Assembly (NCBI GenBank): GCA_037043455.1
Contig: JAWPHD010001148.1
Location: 22,501-86,500 of the forward strand
Reading direction: 5' to 3'
Length of the DNA: 64,000 bases
DNA from: Cyrtodaria siliqua
Lineage: Eukaryota; Mollusca; Bivalvia; Adapedonta; Hiatellidae
Shown here: positions 1 through 13,100 of the stretch, piece after piece
Layout: the number at the start of each line of letters is the position of its first letter
Numbering within the stretch: the stretch's first letter is position 1
Translations under genes and position numbers: made by a program
The notes under the pieces: generated by a model
What the model was told of the DNA's origin: nothing
The model's input: the letters and a program-made list of their open reading frames with translations, nothing else
Databases searched by the model: none

Positions 1-1466
1 GATATATGGACATATATGCATATTGCTGTAACCAATGCTGTAGCTAATTACAGGCACTGCAGGCTCGGGCTTTTAATTTACTTTTGTCCGAATAAGAAAA
101 CTGTAAAAACGCTAAAAATGCATTAGAACATGAAGTTGATGGTCGAGTTTATTGTAATATATAGACTTTTTTAAATAATGTTCTGAATAACGTTTCGCTA
201 TACAATCTTGAAATCTGTCTAAGGAAATAGGATTTTTATTTTTGAATAAAATTTATTCCTAAAAAAAGGACTCCCCAAACTCGTTAGAATGCACCATTTT
301 TTTTATTATTTTAATCTTAATGACAATGCCCCAATACCCCTTAGCAACGTCGCATCTGTATGGGCCGACAACTTAAGATCGGCGAGCTACTCCCTGGTAA
401 CGAAGTGTCCTTTAATTTAATTTATTTCTGGTTTGCGGCTCATCAACACATTTTATTAGGTTAAAGCATTAGGAGAAGAACTCGCTTGAAAGGATGCCAT
501 GATACATTATTTATCCGTCGGGCGAAACGGAGGTACCGGTGACAGGTATACATCTCTGGTTATGCTTGGTTTAAGTGTACTGAAAGGTAAACAAATTATA
601 ATACACACTAGTTGAAGTTATTGTTTTACTAATCTAATACCAATATAATACTACCATTCACCATACTGTTACCATTCATCTATTGTTTGCCGTTTCTTAA
701 GATACCCTGCATTGTATAGTTTGCTAACGAAATCCCAAGTACCAACAGAGTGCTCCTATTACGATATCAAACTGTATTTGTAAGATTATCAGGTTTTTGC
801 AGGTTGATATACCTGCTATAAAGTTGTCTTATACCACAATAGCCTAAATACACACTATGCATCGTCTAATACCCGAGGATATACACAGCATATGTTAGTT
901 ATTGTGGTATAAATACAATAGATGCTCGTGCATTATCTCCCCGTACACGTGCAAAACTCATGCTCTATCCTATACTTGTATCATAGCTCTAATGGTTTTC
1001 CTTTGTTCTATGATATAATTTTCATAAACCTGAAGGTCTGAGACTAAATCGTGCTATAAATGCCGGTATATTTCAGCCGTGCTATAAATGACAGATTCGC
1101 GCGGGCAGTTGTAATGTTTACACACAACCTGTCAATCAAAACGACTAAACCATTACCAAAACAGCACTCCTTGACATTGCATTTGCCCAATAATATACAA
1201 AGGCGATTGGCTGTAATAATCAAAACATGGGTCATGCGCATGCCGCGTGATAATGCTATTTCTTGATTGGAACGAGCTGTTATTTTTACTGAAAACTGCA
1301 ACGCCCTAAAAGTTCTTGCACGCGCGTACTTGGATAAATGGCTATGGTACAAAACATTCATAGCATATTTTTCTCGTATGCAATTTTAACTGAACTGAAG
1401 CAGTATAAATAGCATATGCTCGAACAAGTATGCTATAAATATTACTTCGTAGTTGGTTAGGCAGAC
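1..1466. other. AT-rich intergenic stretch, no gene recognised
   Basis: No coding region with family similarity or plausible splice structure was found here. The short open frames near 1,044-1,361 overlap on both strands and look like chance. The phrase GCTATAAAT recurs near 1,050-1,440 without a regular period. Confidence 0.5.
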
Positions 1467-1610
1467 TTTTAAGGGATTCATGACAATCTTGATTTTTCCA
1501 AAACTAGCAGCGTCCCGTTAGTTTTTTTAAATAATTTGCTTTTGTTTAATCATTAATAGTAGTTATAAAAAAAAGTATAAAGCAAAGTTTTGTATATTTC
1601 TATCTGATGA
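1467..1610. mobile_element. End fragment of a MITE-like element (same family as 35,579-35,896)
   Basis: The sequence starting TTTTAAGGGATTCATGACAA and continuing through GCGTCCCGTTAG is the reverse complement of the right end of the element at 35,579-35,896. Similarity continues for about 130 bases. I did not find the opposite end nearby, so this looks like a truncated copy. Confidence 0.6.
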
Positions 1611-2595
1611 CTATATTGCATATATAATATTCCTGAGAATAAGAAGAAGAAAGGAAAACTCAACTTCTATTTGATTATATGCAAGCTGGTTTAAAGTCAC
1701 AGTGATACAGCATTAATAAATCGAAAATACTTTAAATGCTTTATAAAAACATCACAAGTGTCGTGTGTCTCTTGCAATCTACGAAAACATATGACATTTT
1801 CAACAGTTATACGATTCAAGACATGCAGTAATCAAAATATACAGCATAATGAGACACAGATAAGTGCTATGATTAATTAATACGTACTGTCTGATATAAG
1901 ATTTCCGACTCGATAACGCACTGACAAAGGATGCAAAGAAATGAGTTTCCGCGGAACCGGAGAAACGAAGGAATTACTTACAATCGGATAATATGATGTA
2001 TATATCATCATTTAAAATGGCATAGTAACATAATTAGAAAATAGCTCGTACATAAAAAAATACGAGAATCGGTGGCTCGAAGTTACAATATTCTACAATA
2101 GCGCAATGGTGGGTGGGAAACCTTTGTAAACATATAAACTCAACAATTACCTTGCACTACAACACTTTATAATTTTAAGTGGACTCCTAGTCTACACGCC
2201 TTTACTGACAGAAAAAGGCTTAAAGTTCAATATTTGTCGACGAATGGCAAAAGAGAATTCACAAACATTGTTAAATTTTGTCAAGAAATTGGTGTATCTC
2301 TTGACGTCCAAAAATTATATTGGATCACCATATATTTTCATGGTGTTGTATTATCCTTAGACAATTAAAACAAGACAAAAGTAGTAATTGACAGAGCATG
2401 GGTTCATATGATCTGTTTAAGAATCAAGGATCATTAAATGATCTTGATATAGCACCATAAGATCAATATTATATGTTAAACACCATTTACATATATCTTT
2501 CTAGGCCTGTGTTTTTTATATTCATATATATATGATCAACTTTGTCTATTCTTATATCGCATATAAATGCTGTGTAATTTGTTAAGTGATACAGC
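1611..2595. other. Intergenic, nothing recognised
   Basis: AT-rich, no protein family, tandem array or inverted terminal repeat was visible. Confidence 0.4.
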
Positions 2596-2880
2596 CTATT
2601 TAGGGATCTTGTTGTTTACACTGTCCCGTTTAGTTTGGATGACACTATTAAGGAATATTGTTTGGCACACCCTAAATCTGGTTTTAAACTCCAGGATTTG
2701 CCACTGACCGTTCCTGAGCGGTTTGACTTTTGTCAGTCTGTTGATGTTTGTATTTTCTCATACATAGATTCTAATTTAGATACATGTAATTGTTGTTCAT
2801 TTTAAATGTTTCTTTTTTATTCACTGCGTTTTGTGTATGCTAATTTTCCTATTTGACATTTATACCTACTTGTATTGTCC
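2596..2880 (+). mobile_element. 3' tail fragment of the Penelope-like retroelement family
   Basis: The order of short conserved phrases (TTTACACTGTCCCGTTTAG, a GGATGACA box, CACCCTA, then GCCACTGACCGTTCC) is the same as in the region just downstream of the reverse transcriptase relic ending near 9,360, and as at 11,935-12,240. It is non-coding tail sequence with no ORF of its own. Confidence 0.65.
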
Positions 2881-2889
2881 TTAGAGAAG

Positions 2890-2974
2890 ATGACATGGTA
2901 TAAGACTGGAAAGTTGATTGGTAAAAGTAGATATAAATCTCGAACGGGAAAAGTAGCATTCAAAGACGTCAACC
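2890..2974 (-). mobile_element. Inverted 3' tail fragment of the Penelope-like family
   Basis: Read on the minus strand this matches the phrase GAATGCTACTTTTCCCGTTC followed by a TATATCTACTTTTA stretch, seen on the plus strand near 9,825 and 12,175. It lies between a plus-strand tail and a large foldback. Confidence 0.55.
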
Positions 2975-3340
2975 AATGTCTTCTTTACCAATGAACTCCA
3001 GTCTTATACCATGCTTAATCCCCCAAATGTCTTCTTTAAACCACCAGCGGCTTCTTTTGCCACTGACCATTCCAAGACGGTAGCCGTATTGTCAACCCTT
3101 GTGTGTCTTGTCATGTCTTTTATTCATCTTTATATATAGTCGTCAACCACAAACACACAAAGAAATAAAGAACGACTATATATAAAGATGAATAAAAGAC
3201 ATGACAAGACACACAAGGGTTGACAATACGGCTACCGTCTTGGAATGGTCAGTGGCAAAAGAAGCCGCTGGTGGTTTAAAGAAGACATTTGGGGGCTTAA
3301 GCATGGTATAAGACTGGAGTTCATTGGTAAAGAAGACATT
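2975..3340. repeat. Nearly perfect foldback, two 169-bp arms and a 28-bp spacer
   Basis: The left arm (2,975-3,143) and right arm (3,172-3,340) have equal length and are close to perfect reverse complements. Both arms carry the Penelope-like tail phrase GCCACTGACCATTCCAAGAC and the following TATTGTCAACCCTTGTGTG. The structure is an inverted duplication of retroelement tail sequence and would form a long hairpin if transcribed. Confidence 0.9.
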
Positions 3341-3609
3341 TGGGGGCTTAAGCATGTATACGACTGGAGTTCATTGGTAAAGAAGACATTTGGGGGCTTA
3401 AGCATGGTATAAGACTGGAGTTCATTGGTACAGAAGACATTTGGGGGCTTAAGAATGGTATAAGACTGGAGTTCATTGGTAAGAAGACATTTGGGGGCTT
3501 AAGCATGGTATAAGACTGGAGTTCATTGGTAAAGAAGACATTTGGGGGCTTAAGCATGGTATAAGACTGGAGTTCATTGGTAAAGAAGACATTTGGGAGC
3601 TTAAGCATG
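3300..3609. repeat. 51-bp tandem repeat, about six copies
   Basis: The unit begins CATGGTATAAGACTGGAGTT and ends GGGGGCTTAAG, period 51 bp with small indels. It continues directly out of the right arm of the adjacent foldback, so the unit derives from that arm. The 86-codon open frame on the minus strand across it is a repeat artefact. Confidence 0.9.
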
Positions 3610-3984
3610 GTATTACGTTGACACTAACGCTCTTCACAAATTATAAATGATTTAAAGCCAAGACAAAACACATTCGTAACAAATATTGGAAGGATGTTAA
3701 ATTTAACGATATATATTTTCCATAAATTTGTATAACATTTACATAATATTTATTTTGAGAAGAAAAAAACATCACAATATATAACATTTAATGATCAAAG
3801 AATTCACTCATGGACAATGTCAAACATAACAGCCAAGATGACGGTGCATATTTAATTGGGTGTGTTTGTGGGTAATATGCAGTAATGACAAATTACAACC
3901 CATCGCTCTGGTTTAATCTCAGATTAATCGGTATTCAACCTAGTCAAGGATTCACATCAACAATGAAGCAGCTAACATAGTTTA
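3610..3984 (-). promoter_or_regulatory. 3' flank of the CRAL-TRIO gene with candidate poly(A) signals
   Basis: On the minus strand an AATAAA hexamer at 3,981-3,986 overlaps the stop codon of the gene, and another lies at 3,749-3,754 about 230 bp downstream. The second would give a more usual 3' UTR. Which is used cannot be told from sequence. Confidence 0.4.
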
Positions 3985-4124
3985 TTAATCCACGTTTAGT
4001 TTTCTAAATGATTCCGTAGGAGTATCGTCTGGTTTCAGAGTGAGATTGACTCCATAAGCAGAGCTTGTTAATGTTGTTATGTGATTCACAACTTCCGGCT
4101 GAATGATATCTTCTTTCATTTTAT
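3985..4124 (-). CDS. CRAL-TRIO gene, exon 8 (terminal)
   Basis: Acceptor CTTTCAG precedes 4,124. The exon encodes the C-terminal tail, including SSAYGVNLTL and ending FRKLNVD before TAA. It begins with two bases completing a codon split after exon 7. Confidence 0.9.
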
Positions 4125-7100
4125 CTGAAAGTATAGATTGTTAAATTAGCAGATGTTTATAAGTGTTGCATGTGTTTATTATACTTAGAATACACAGCAG
4201 CAAAAAACACAAACACACGCACGCACGCACGCACGCACGCACACACACACAACGAACAAACACAACTGCCATGACGCCATTAACAGTAAAATCAAAATTG
4301 TCAGTGACCAAAATGCCGAGAACAAAAGATAATAGTACGTAAATTATAATAAATACTGAAAAGAGGCGCAAACGGAAGCAATGAACACAAACAGCAGAGA
4401 AAAGTAACAGACTTAAGAAAAAAATATTTCCAGTGGGACTTGAAGATCATCAATACCAAATGTAGGCCCACAGTCTCGATGTGTTTCAAGTGCCAAACAC
4501 CTGGTTTTGATCTCGTACAACATAATTCAGCTGGAAATATTTTATTTCTTTTCTGACATGAATTTTTATGTAGTTAATACACACATTTTCGGGAGACTGA
4601 ACATAATACAAATTCTCACAACTTACTGGATGACACAACCCTTTCTTTTCTTCTATGGTTATAATATATACCCTAAAGAACTTCAACTTAACAAAGCTAA
4701 TAATTCTGATACTAAGGTTTCTTTTCTTGATTCCATTGAAAATGGTGAAATAATTAGCAAAATATATGACAAGAGAGATGATTTTAATTTTGAATTTGTT
4801 ATTTTTCCCCATTCAGATGGGGATGTTCCCCGAGCAACTTCTTATGGGGTCTATGTGTCTCAACTTATTCGTTTTTCTAGAGATTGTACTCGAGTTGTCG
4901 ACTTTAATATTCGTAATCTTTGTATAACTAAAAAGCTACTCCATCAGGGTTACCGTTACCATAAACTTCGTAAAACTTTTGCAAAATATTATTATCGTAA
5001 CCCTTATCTTCTTTCCACATATAAAAGTAATTTAAGAACTCTTCTGCGAAGACTATCACAAACTGACTTCTATGGTGACGTGATTTACAAACTTTGTAAG
5101 ATCCTTGGCCATGATCACTTTCATACTATCTTTGTTAAACTTATTAACAATGTAGACAATTATGTGTGCATGTAATGCAGAAATATTACCTGTAAAAGAA
5201 AATTAAATGAAATCAGGTATATTTGAAAAGTGTAATTTACAGTGAAGCATTTAAGAAATTGATTTACGATCAAAATGGTCGTAAGTTGTTTCATAAAACG
5301 GAGCCCAGGAATAGTATAAACAATTAATGATTTACCAATGATGCTTTGTATAGATCCACCGTTTGGTCCAGTGTAGTCGTCGGGCAGATATTCCGTCGGG
5401 AGAACACTCATGTCCACTTCTTCATAATAGGAAACCAAACTCTTCCCGTGCACGTGTATCTGAAAATACAGAGGCAAATTATTTGATTTTATTGTTTAAA
5501 CTATAAATGGCATTTGCAGCGAGTCTAACAATACATTGTCTGACAATAAACTACTGATTTTAAAAAGTTAAACAAATAAATAATATTCTGCCATGTAAGA
5601 TAGTTATTTCCACATGTGAAATGTACAATACTTACTCGATCTTTCAACTTTTGCTTCATCAATGTCTTGACAAAGGTCAGTACTGCCTCGAATAATGGGG
5701 ACATGTTGTACATGTTGATACTCTTCACTCTAAACGGGTATACATCCTGGTGGACGAATAATATACACACATGTTATACAAACGGGTATACATCCTGGTG
5801 GATGAACAACATACACATATGTTATACAAACGGGTATACATCCTGGTGGATGAACAACATACACATACGTTATACAAACGGGTATACATCCTGGTGGACG
5901 AATAACATAATCATATGTTATACAAACGGGTATACATCCTGGATGATGAATAACATACACATATCTTATGCAAACGGGTATACATCGTGGTGGATCAATA
6001 ACATACACATATGTTATACAAATCAAATTGTGCGATGTATTTAAAACGATTTTGAATGGGTAATTTGTCAAATTATTTTTGAAACTCAGTCAACAATGTT
6101 TTTAAAATGAAAGTTGTTTGGGTAACTAGTATAACCTCGAATGGAAAACAAATGTTCTACGAAATTTAATTTAAGTCAACAAACAGGATGAATAATTTAT
6201 TACGTTCCATGACAATAAAAAGTTGAAAATGCTAAATACAACCAAAAAAAGTAGTAATACAATTCGAAAAGGAAATGAAGTATTCACAGAATTAATGTCA
6301 AACAAAAACAGAATGGCACGGCAGAGCTTAAATTTTTTATTTTTTTTTATTATTTCTTTTTCTTCGTTTTTCCTTATCGAATTTATATTTAAATTGTATT
6401 GTTACAATTTCAAACTGATAATCACGTACACTTTTTCAGCCAAAATGGAGAGAACTGTAACTAATTTTGCAATAACTTGTAGTTCAGTCCATTTGCATAT
6501 GTTTCTATGAATAGTGTGAGGTTGAATTGATGTATTGTAACATATACTCGGTAAAAAACGTTTTGGACCAGGGTATATAAAGTCATATAACAATAAAACT
6601 AGTGAACAGAATTTAAGTATCTTTTTTTAGTAACCAAGGTATACCCTACCCGGTTAATTTAATACCAGCAACATTAAATTCCAAACAAGATTTGATTTTA
6701 AAAAAATATCGCGAACACACAAAGGGTCTGTAAAAAATGTTGCAATGTCCATAAAAAGTAACAGTTACGGAGACATTCGAGTAACCAATAAAAAGTTTAT
6801 TATTTTTTCGCAAACTTTCATTGTAAACGATAATAATTGTTGATTGTTGATCTATTGTGAATTATCAACTGAGATAATAAGGGTTATGGTCGAATGTCAT
6901 GGTTCAGCGATCATTGTACGGGTTCGAACACTGCCATGGTCAAAAACTTATATATCTGCAATAAAATATTATTAAATTAAAAACACGCATTCAAATTAAC
7001 AGCAATTAAACTGTAAAAAGGAAGACAGTTGTAACATACACACATAAAAAGGTTGACAATAGGGGTACCGGTCAGTGGTAAAAAAAGGAACTGACGAGTA

Positions 7101-10100
7101 AATTTGTGCTGTCGCTAGTGTAGATGGAAAAGACAAAAACTACCTGCATTGAACTGACGAGTTTCTTCATGTTATCGGTGGTGTATATGACAGATCTATG
7201 TTGCATTGTGTAGCCGCTAAAATCTGCCGTCAGTACAACACCATTCACCTGAGTTCGCTCGTCCATAGCAATCCAGTCACGGACTACGGTAAACGCCCGA
7301 AAAATATTCACCACGCCAATCTTCTGCACCCATTCCAGGTCTAATACACCTACAAACAAGTACACATTAGCTATATGTTATCCACCACTAATCATGCACT
7401 TACATTCACGCTCCGCGCTTTATCTATACGAAAATCAGTCAAAAAGGTTTTAAATCCCTTTATAAGTAATTTTTAACACAGTTTTAATACAAATTAGTAT
7501 TTCTGCCATCACGCAACCGAATGATATAGCGCTACATAAATGAGCTCGCCTGGTAATTGTACCGACCTAATAGACGAAACCATTTGACATGCATACATAT
7601 TTCGTCTGCCAAGTGGGTTAGCAAAAGTTAGCCACTAGACCACGGATGACAAAGCTGTCATTAGAAAAGATAGTTACCTGGACGCTGCACAATATATATT
7701 CGCCCGTCCTTGTCAGCTTTTGGAAGTTTAAGTAAAAATCTGAAATGAATAGAAAACTATATTTACAACATTCGTTTAAATAGTTAAAAGAAAACAAACA
7801 AGGAGACTTTGTCTTAAGATTTCACAAGCACGCAGTTTCAACTGAAAACAACTACACCAGAAATAGTTTTAGGAAATGGATTCCTTTAAAATTCCCTAAC
7901 CAAACAGACAGGAAACCGCGACGTAATACCTCAAAACACCTTACCATTTGAGTAAGGACATCAAACACAATAACACAAGCTCTGTAAATAACAAAAAAAA
8001 TCGAGTAGTTAACTCTACGCTATATACAACCTTACCACATCACCTTATTAAAGACAAGCTAATATCTCTTATTCAAAAAACATTCGCTAGAGAAAAAAAT
8101 ACATTTTTGGCATGTAATAATATTAAAGCGTTTTTACTAACGGCAGTTTAGACAACTATACTATGTGGACTTGCTATAAAATTTGTAAAGCCCTCATCTT
8201 CCTATTAGATAATATTTTCGTCAGGTATGGAACCACCGTTTATAGACAAATTGTTGGTATCCCTATGGGTACGAACTGTGCACCACTTGTCGCAGATTTG
8301 TTTTTATTTTGCTATGAAAGAGATTTCATGTTGAGTCTTTCACCAGATACCCAGGCAGATGTTATTGAAGCTTTTAATGACACCTCTCGGTATCTGGATG
8401 ACATATTGAACATTGACAACCCTTTCTTTCCAAATATGGTTAATGATGTTAATCCTAAAGAACTTCAGCTTAATAAAGCTGATATATCTGATAATAACGC
8501 TTCTTTTCTTGAGTTAGATCTCTCGATTGAAAACGGTGAAATAATTAGCAAAATATTTGACAAGAGAGATGATTTTAATTTTGACATTGTTAGTTACCCC
8601 CACTTGGATGGGGATGTTCCCCGAGCAACTTCTTCTGGGGAGTATGTGTCTCAACTTATTCGTTTTTCAAGAGCTTGTACTCGAGTTGAGGACTTTAATA
8701 TTCGTAATCTTTGTATAACTTAAAAGCTACTCAATCAGGGTTACCGTTACCATAACTTCGTAAAACCTTTGCAAAATTTTATTATCGTAACCCTGATCTT
8801 CTTATATAAAAATATAAAAGTAATTTAAGGACTCTTCTGCGACAAGGACTATCACAACCTGACTTCTATGGTGATGTGATTTATAAACTTCGTAAGATTC
8901 TTGGTCATGATCACTTTCATACTATCTTTGTTAAACTAGTATGTGTCTCAACTTATTCGTTTTTCAAGACCTTGTACTCGAGTTGAAGACTTTAATATTC
9001 GTAATCTTTGTATAACTTAAAAGCTACTCAATCAGGGTTACCGTTACCATAACTTCGTAAAACCTTTGCAAATTTTATTATCATAACCCTGATCTTCTTA
9101 TAAAAAAATAAAGTAATTTAAGGACTCTTCTGCGACAAGGACTATCACAACCTGACTGCTATGGTGATGTGATTTATAAACTTCGTAAGATTCTTGGTCA
9201 TGATCACTTTCATACTATCTTTGTTAAACTTGTTAAGAAGTATATCAAAAGAGGTTATGACTCTATCATTTTGCAACGTTTTTACAGTTCGCAATATGCT
9301 TTCCTGTTTAATTGTACGATGACCGGACAGGCTGTGGACCCTATGATGACGCCTACCTAAAGCCCATTGGGACGGTGGCGTTTGATGTTTGTCTATGATC
9401 TTTCTTGTCGTGCACTTAATGGTTTATTCTCTTGTTGCTCTGGCTTCTGCAAAGTCATTGAGTACATTCATTGTGGCTTTCTAGGCTATTGTTTTTTTGT
9501 GTTATATTTACATGAGCATATTTGTGTTTTACTTATATTGCCTATTGATGCTGCCTTGTTGGTTAGAGATTAGATCATGGCGGGGATTTCCTTATTTACA
9601 CTGTCCTGTTTTAATGGGATGACAGTAGGGTGTGAGGTTTGGTGCACCCTAGAACCGGTTTAAACTCCCAGTGGCCTACTTTGCCACTGACCGTTCCAAG
9701 GCAGTAGCCCGATTGTCAACCCTTTTGTGTTTGTGATGTCGTTTGCTTTTATTATTACTTTTGCCTTCTTGTTTGTCTGTTTGCATGTTTGTGTCTGTGT
9801 TTTGTGGTTGACTGTCCTCCTTGAATGCTACTTTCCCTGTCCGATCTGTTTATATTTCTTTGGTATCATTCAAGATGACTATCAATTTATCCACATTAGC
9901 AAGATATTAACAAGCGGCATAGGGATGACCAACAATGATGCTATCTGTAAACGTACGACGCTCGCTTATAGAAACGAAAAACGAAGGAAAAACACAAGAA
10001 CTCGGTAAAGGCTGACTTAAGGTCAATACAAATGTATGTTTTCCTAATTAAATAATCGGTTTCGGAGAATTATATGTAAAATGTACTTTATTTAGTATAT

Positions 10101-13100
10101 TTTAGACACAGCTACCATCTTGATTATTGACTAGTTACAACAAACACACAAAGATGGAAGGATACCACTCAAATAACTTTGTAGTCGCGTTCCATTTATA
10201 CAAGTTGAGTAGTTTCAGAGAAAGAAGTTAATTTATGACGTTTCGAAAACACAAACGTTATAGAGAGAGGTCAACACAAAACAGCATATACATGAACTTT
10301 TAAATTCCATATCTGTGGACAGTGACAAAATCAAAACCTAGCAGAACAAAAGAAATACTGTATACGTATTAATTTTGGCGATATATTTACTTGTATTTTG
10401 GCTACATTGACGGTCAATGTTGGGAGGTCAAAATAAATCCAGGGTTATGGTATGGTGGACTCACTTATATTCGGAAACCTGCTTCAGGTAACTATTTTTA
10501 CCTATCCCTATATAAATACTGAACAGCTGATCCCTTGGAAGTATCGAACATAAATGAAGAAAACAGTAGCAGACTATTCACTGAGTCTGTTCATGAGAAG
10601 TAATATGAGGTGCAACACCTAACACGCATCTAGCGCCGGTTTAAGCGGTTATCTACTTAAAAGATGCAGAGATTGGGCTTGATGATCCAAATCCAAATGT
10701 TATAACAACTAATTTGTAGTCGGGGCGACGTTTTACAGCCCATAATACTAACCAAACGCTGGTGTGATTTTTCAATAAATACTGAAATGGGGATCCTCTA
10801 GAAGCAACATACTCAAACAAGGGAGAGAGAAACGTAGCTTTACTGAGACTGTTCATGCGAACATTTAAGTATATATCTCGTTGCTATCATGGCACATTTT
10901 AATACTGAACGCTATCGAAATAGATAGAGGTCAACAGAAAAAGAATGCATATGAATGATTTCAGAGATGGATTTTCAATTTTCCATAATGTTGGTCTATT
11001 TTAGATTATGAGCGACAGCACAAATCACAAATATGAAAGACCATCGTTAAGTTACTATCGATTTTGTGTATTTTTTCCTTCCTGAAATATTGTAAATATT
11101 TTGTTACAAGATAGATACCCAGTGCTCAGTATATCTTGCATGATGGGATCCCTCGGGTCAACATTCGCGAACCAACCTGGGTTCTTCGTTCTGATCGTCC
11201 AAAACTGTTCTAGGACCCGTCTCGCGTTAAGCTGACTATTCTTTTGACACCGGAGAAACCTCAGAAGGAAGCCACTATCTGACGTAAATACAAAGTCCGT
11301 TTATTAAGGCGCAGTATGCTTGACATGATAATAATCGCTGAAATGTAACAAGGAAATGCATGCTATTGTATGTTACGCGAAAGATTTTACGTTATTCTTC
11401 TTTATGAAAATGTAAATAAGGACAGCTAGTAGATCAACCGGCAAATTAACAAGACGAGTCACCAAACATTTCAATGTTTTATGATTATATCTGGGGTGGG
11501 TTGCGGTTTGAGGGGTTGATTTAACTTATGGCAGTTGTTAACGTGGACAATCTTAACAATGTATAGGAAACTAATATAAACCCCTTTTTAAACAGTGTAA
11601 CCTGATGGTGATTTTAGCCAAGGCTGTTGTTGTACCCATTCTCGCAGCGTTTGTATTGCACCATCTCTATTCTTCTCATCTTCGTTCAGCTCGGTCTTAG
11701 CTCGGTCAATGCTTTGTTGGTCTAAAGAACATATATAGGTGTCATCTGAAATGAGAAGTAACACAATGTTCATTTTATATTGCTAATGGCAAAACATAGT
11801 GCACATAACTTTACACTAAATGACTGTTACAACCTGACCTATCCATAAACTAATAAATGGAAAAACACAAATGTCTATATCCTCCCCATGAACAGATATT
11901 TGTTGTAATCGTAATACGAGTCTGTCATGAAACTGAGCCTTGTGGGGATATCGTTATTTACACTGTCCCGTTTATTGGGATAACAATTGGGAAAGGGTGA
12001 GGTTTTTGCTCCCTAGAACCTGGTTTGAATCCCCAGCGAGCCTTTTTGACACTGACCGTTCCAAGGCGGTAGCCCTATTGTCAACCCTTGTGTGTTTGTG
12101 ATGTCTTATCTTACCTTTTATTTATCTTTATATATAGTTGTTCTTTGTGTGTTTGTGGTTGATTGTCGTCCTTGAATGCTATTTTTCCGGTTCGATTTTT
12201 ATATCTACTTTTATTTAAAAGAAACACGCCGATATTGTAAACTATTAATGTTGAATTATTGTCTCAGTGTTGTTTGGGATCTGATATACTTTATATGTAT
12301 ATAGGAGAATATATATAAACATATATGGATGTGACTCTAAATACAAATACAACTATCATAATGTGTTTCAGTTTTATATTTAATGTGCATATGATTTAAA
12401 TAATATTAATGAAAAGTTGGTTCTAGAAAACTCAACGACTCGGCTATTTTGTGTTGTATATATCATTAATATTAATTCATAAGACTTAAATCCCCAAAGG
12501 ACGGTAGCATCTGATGCGTGTCTTAATTCTTTTCTTGTCGTACCCTTCATGGTTCTTCTCTTGTTGCTATGGCTTCTGCAAAGTCATTGTTGAGTACATG
12601 CTTTGCGACTTTGATATCTTTATTTACACTTTCCCAATTTATTGGGATGACATAAATGATCATGTATATATGAATATAATTATTATAGAAAGCCACAATG
12701 CAAGTACTCAATGACTGCGGAAGACAGAGAAACAAGAGAAATAAGAGAATAAACCATTAAGGGTACGACAAGACAATATTTAAGACAAACATCAAAACTC
12801 CACAGTTCTTTAAGTTATAAGTTGTGTCACATAATAATATAAATCTAGATAGCTTATGTACATAGTGTACGAATACGGTATGTTGGTTATACTATGAAAT
12901 ATACTCGTTTAATGTAACAGTATTAAAAACAGTTGTACATAGTTCAAATGTTGATTGATATTGGATATATCATTAACTTATTCCTATTCTATTTATCGAT
13001 TAAAACGTTAACTTCTTAATATTCATGCCCGAGTTAATGTGAACTAATGAACGTGAACTAGTTTATTACATCTCCATTATATTTACAAACATTAAATACT

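Larger units (their letters stand above)
4125..5335 (-). other. Intron 7 of the CRAL-TRIO gene
   Basis: It holds a CACG/CA microsatellite and a plus-strand reverse transcriptase relic. No further exon was needed for the reading frame. Confidence 0.7.

Noticed and set aside
5616..6044. 142-aa plus-strand ORF with GYTSWW repeats
   Set aside because: It results from a 48-bp repeat whose length is a multiple of three, antisense to the splice-acceptor array of the real gene.
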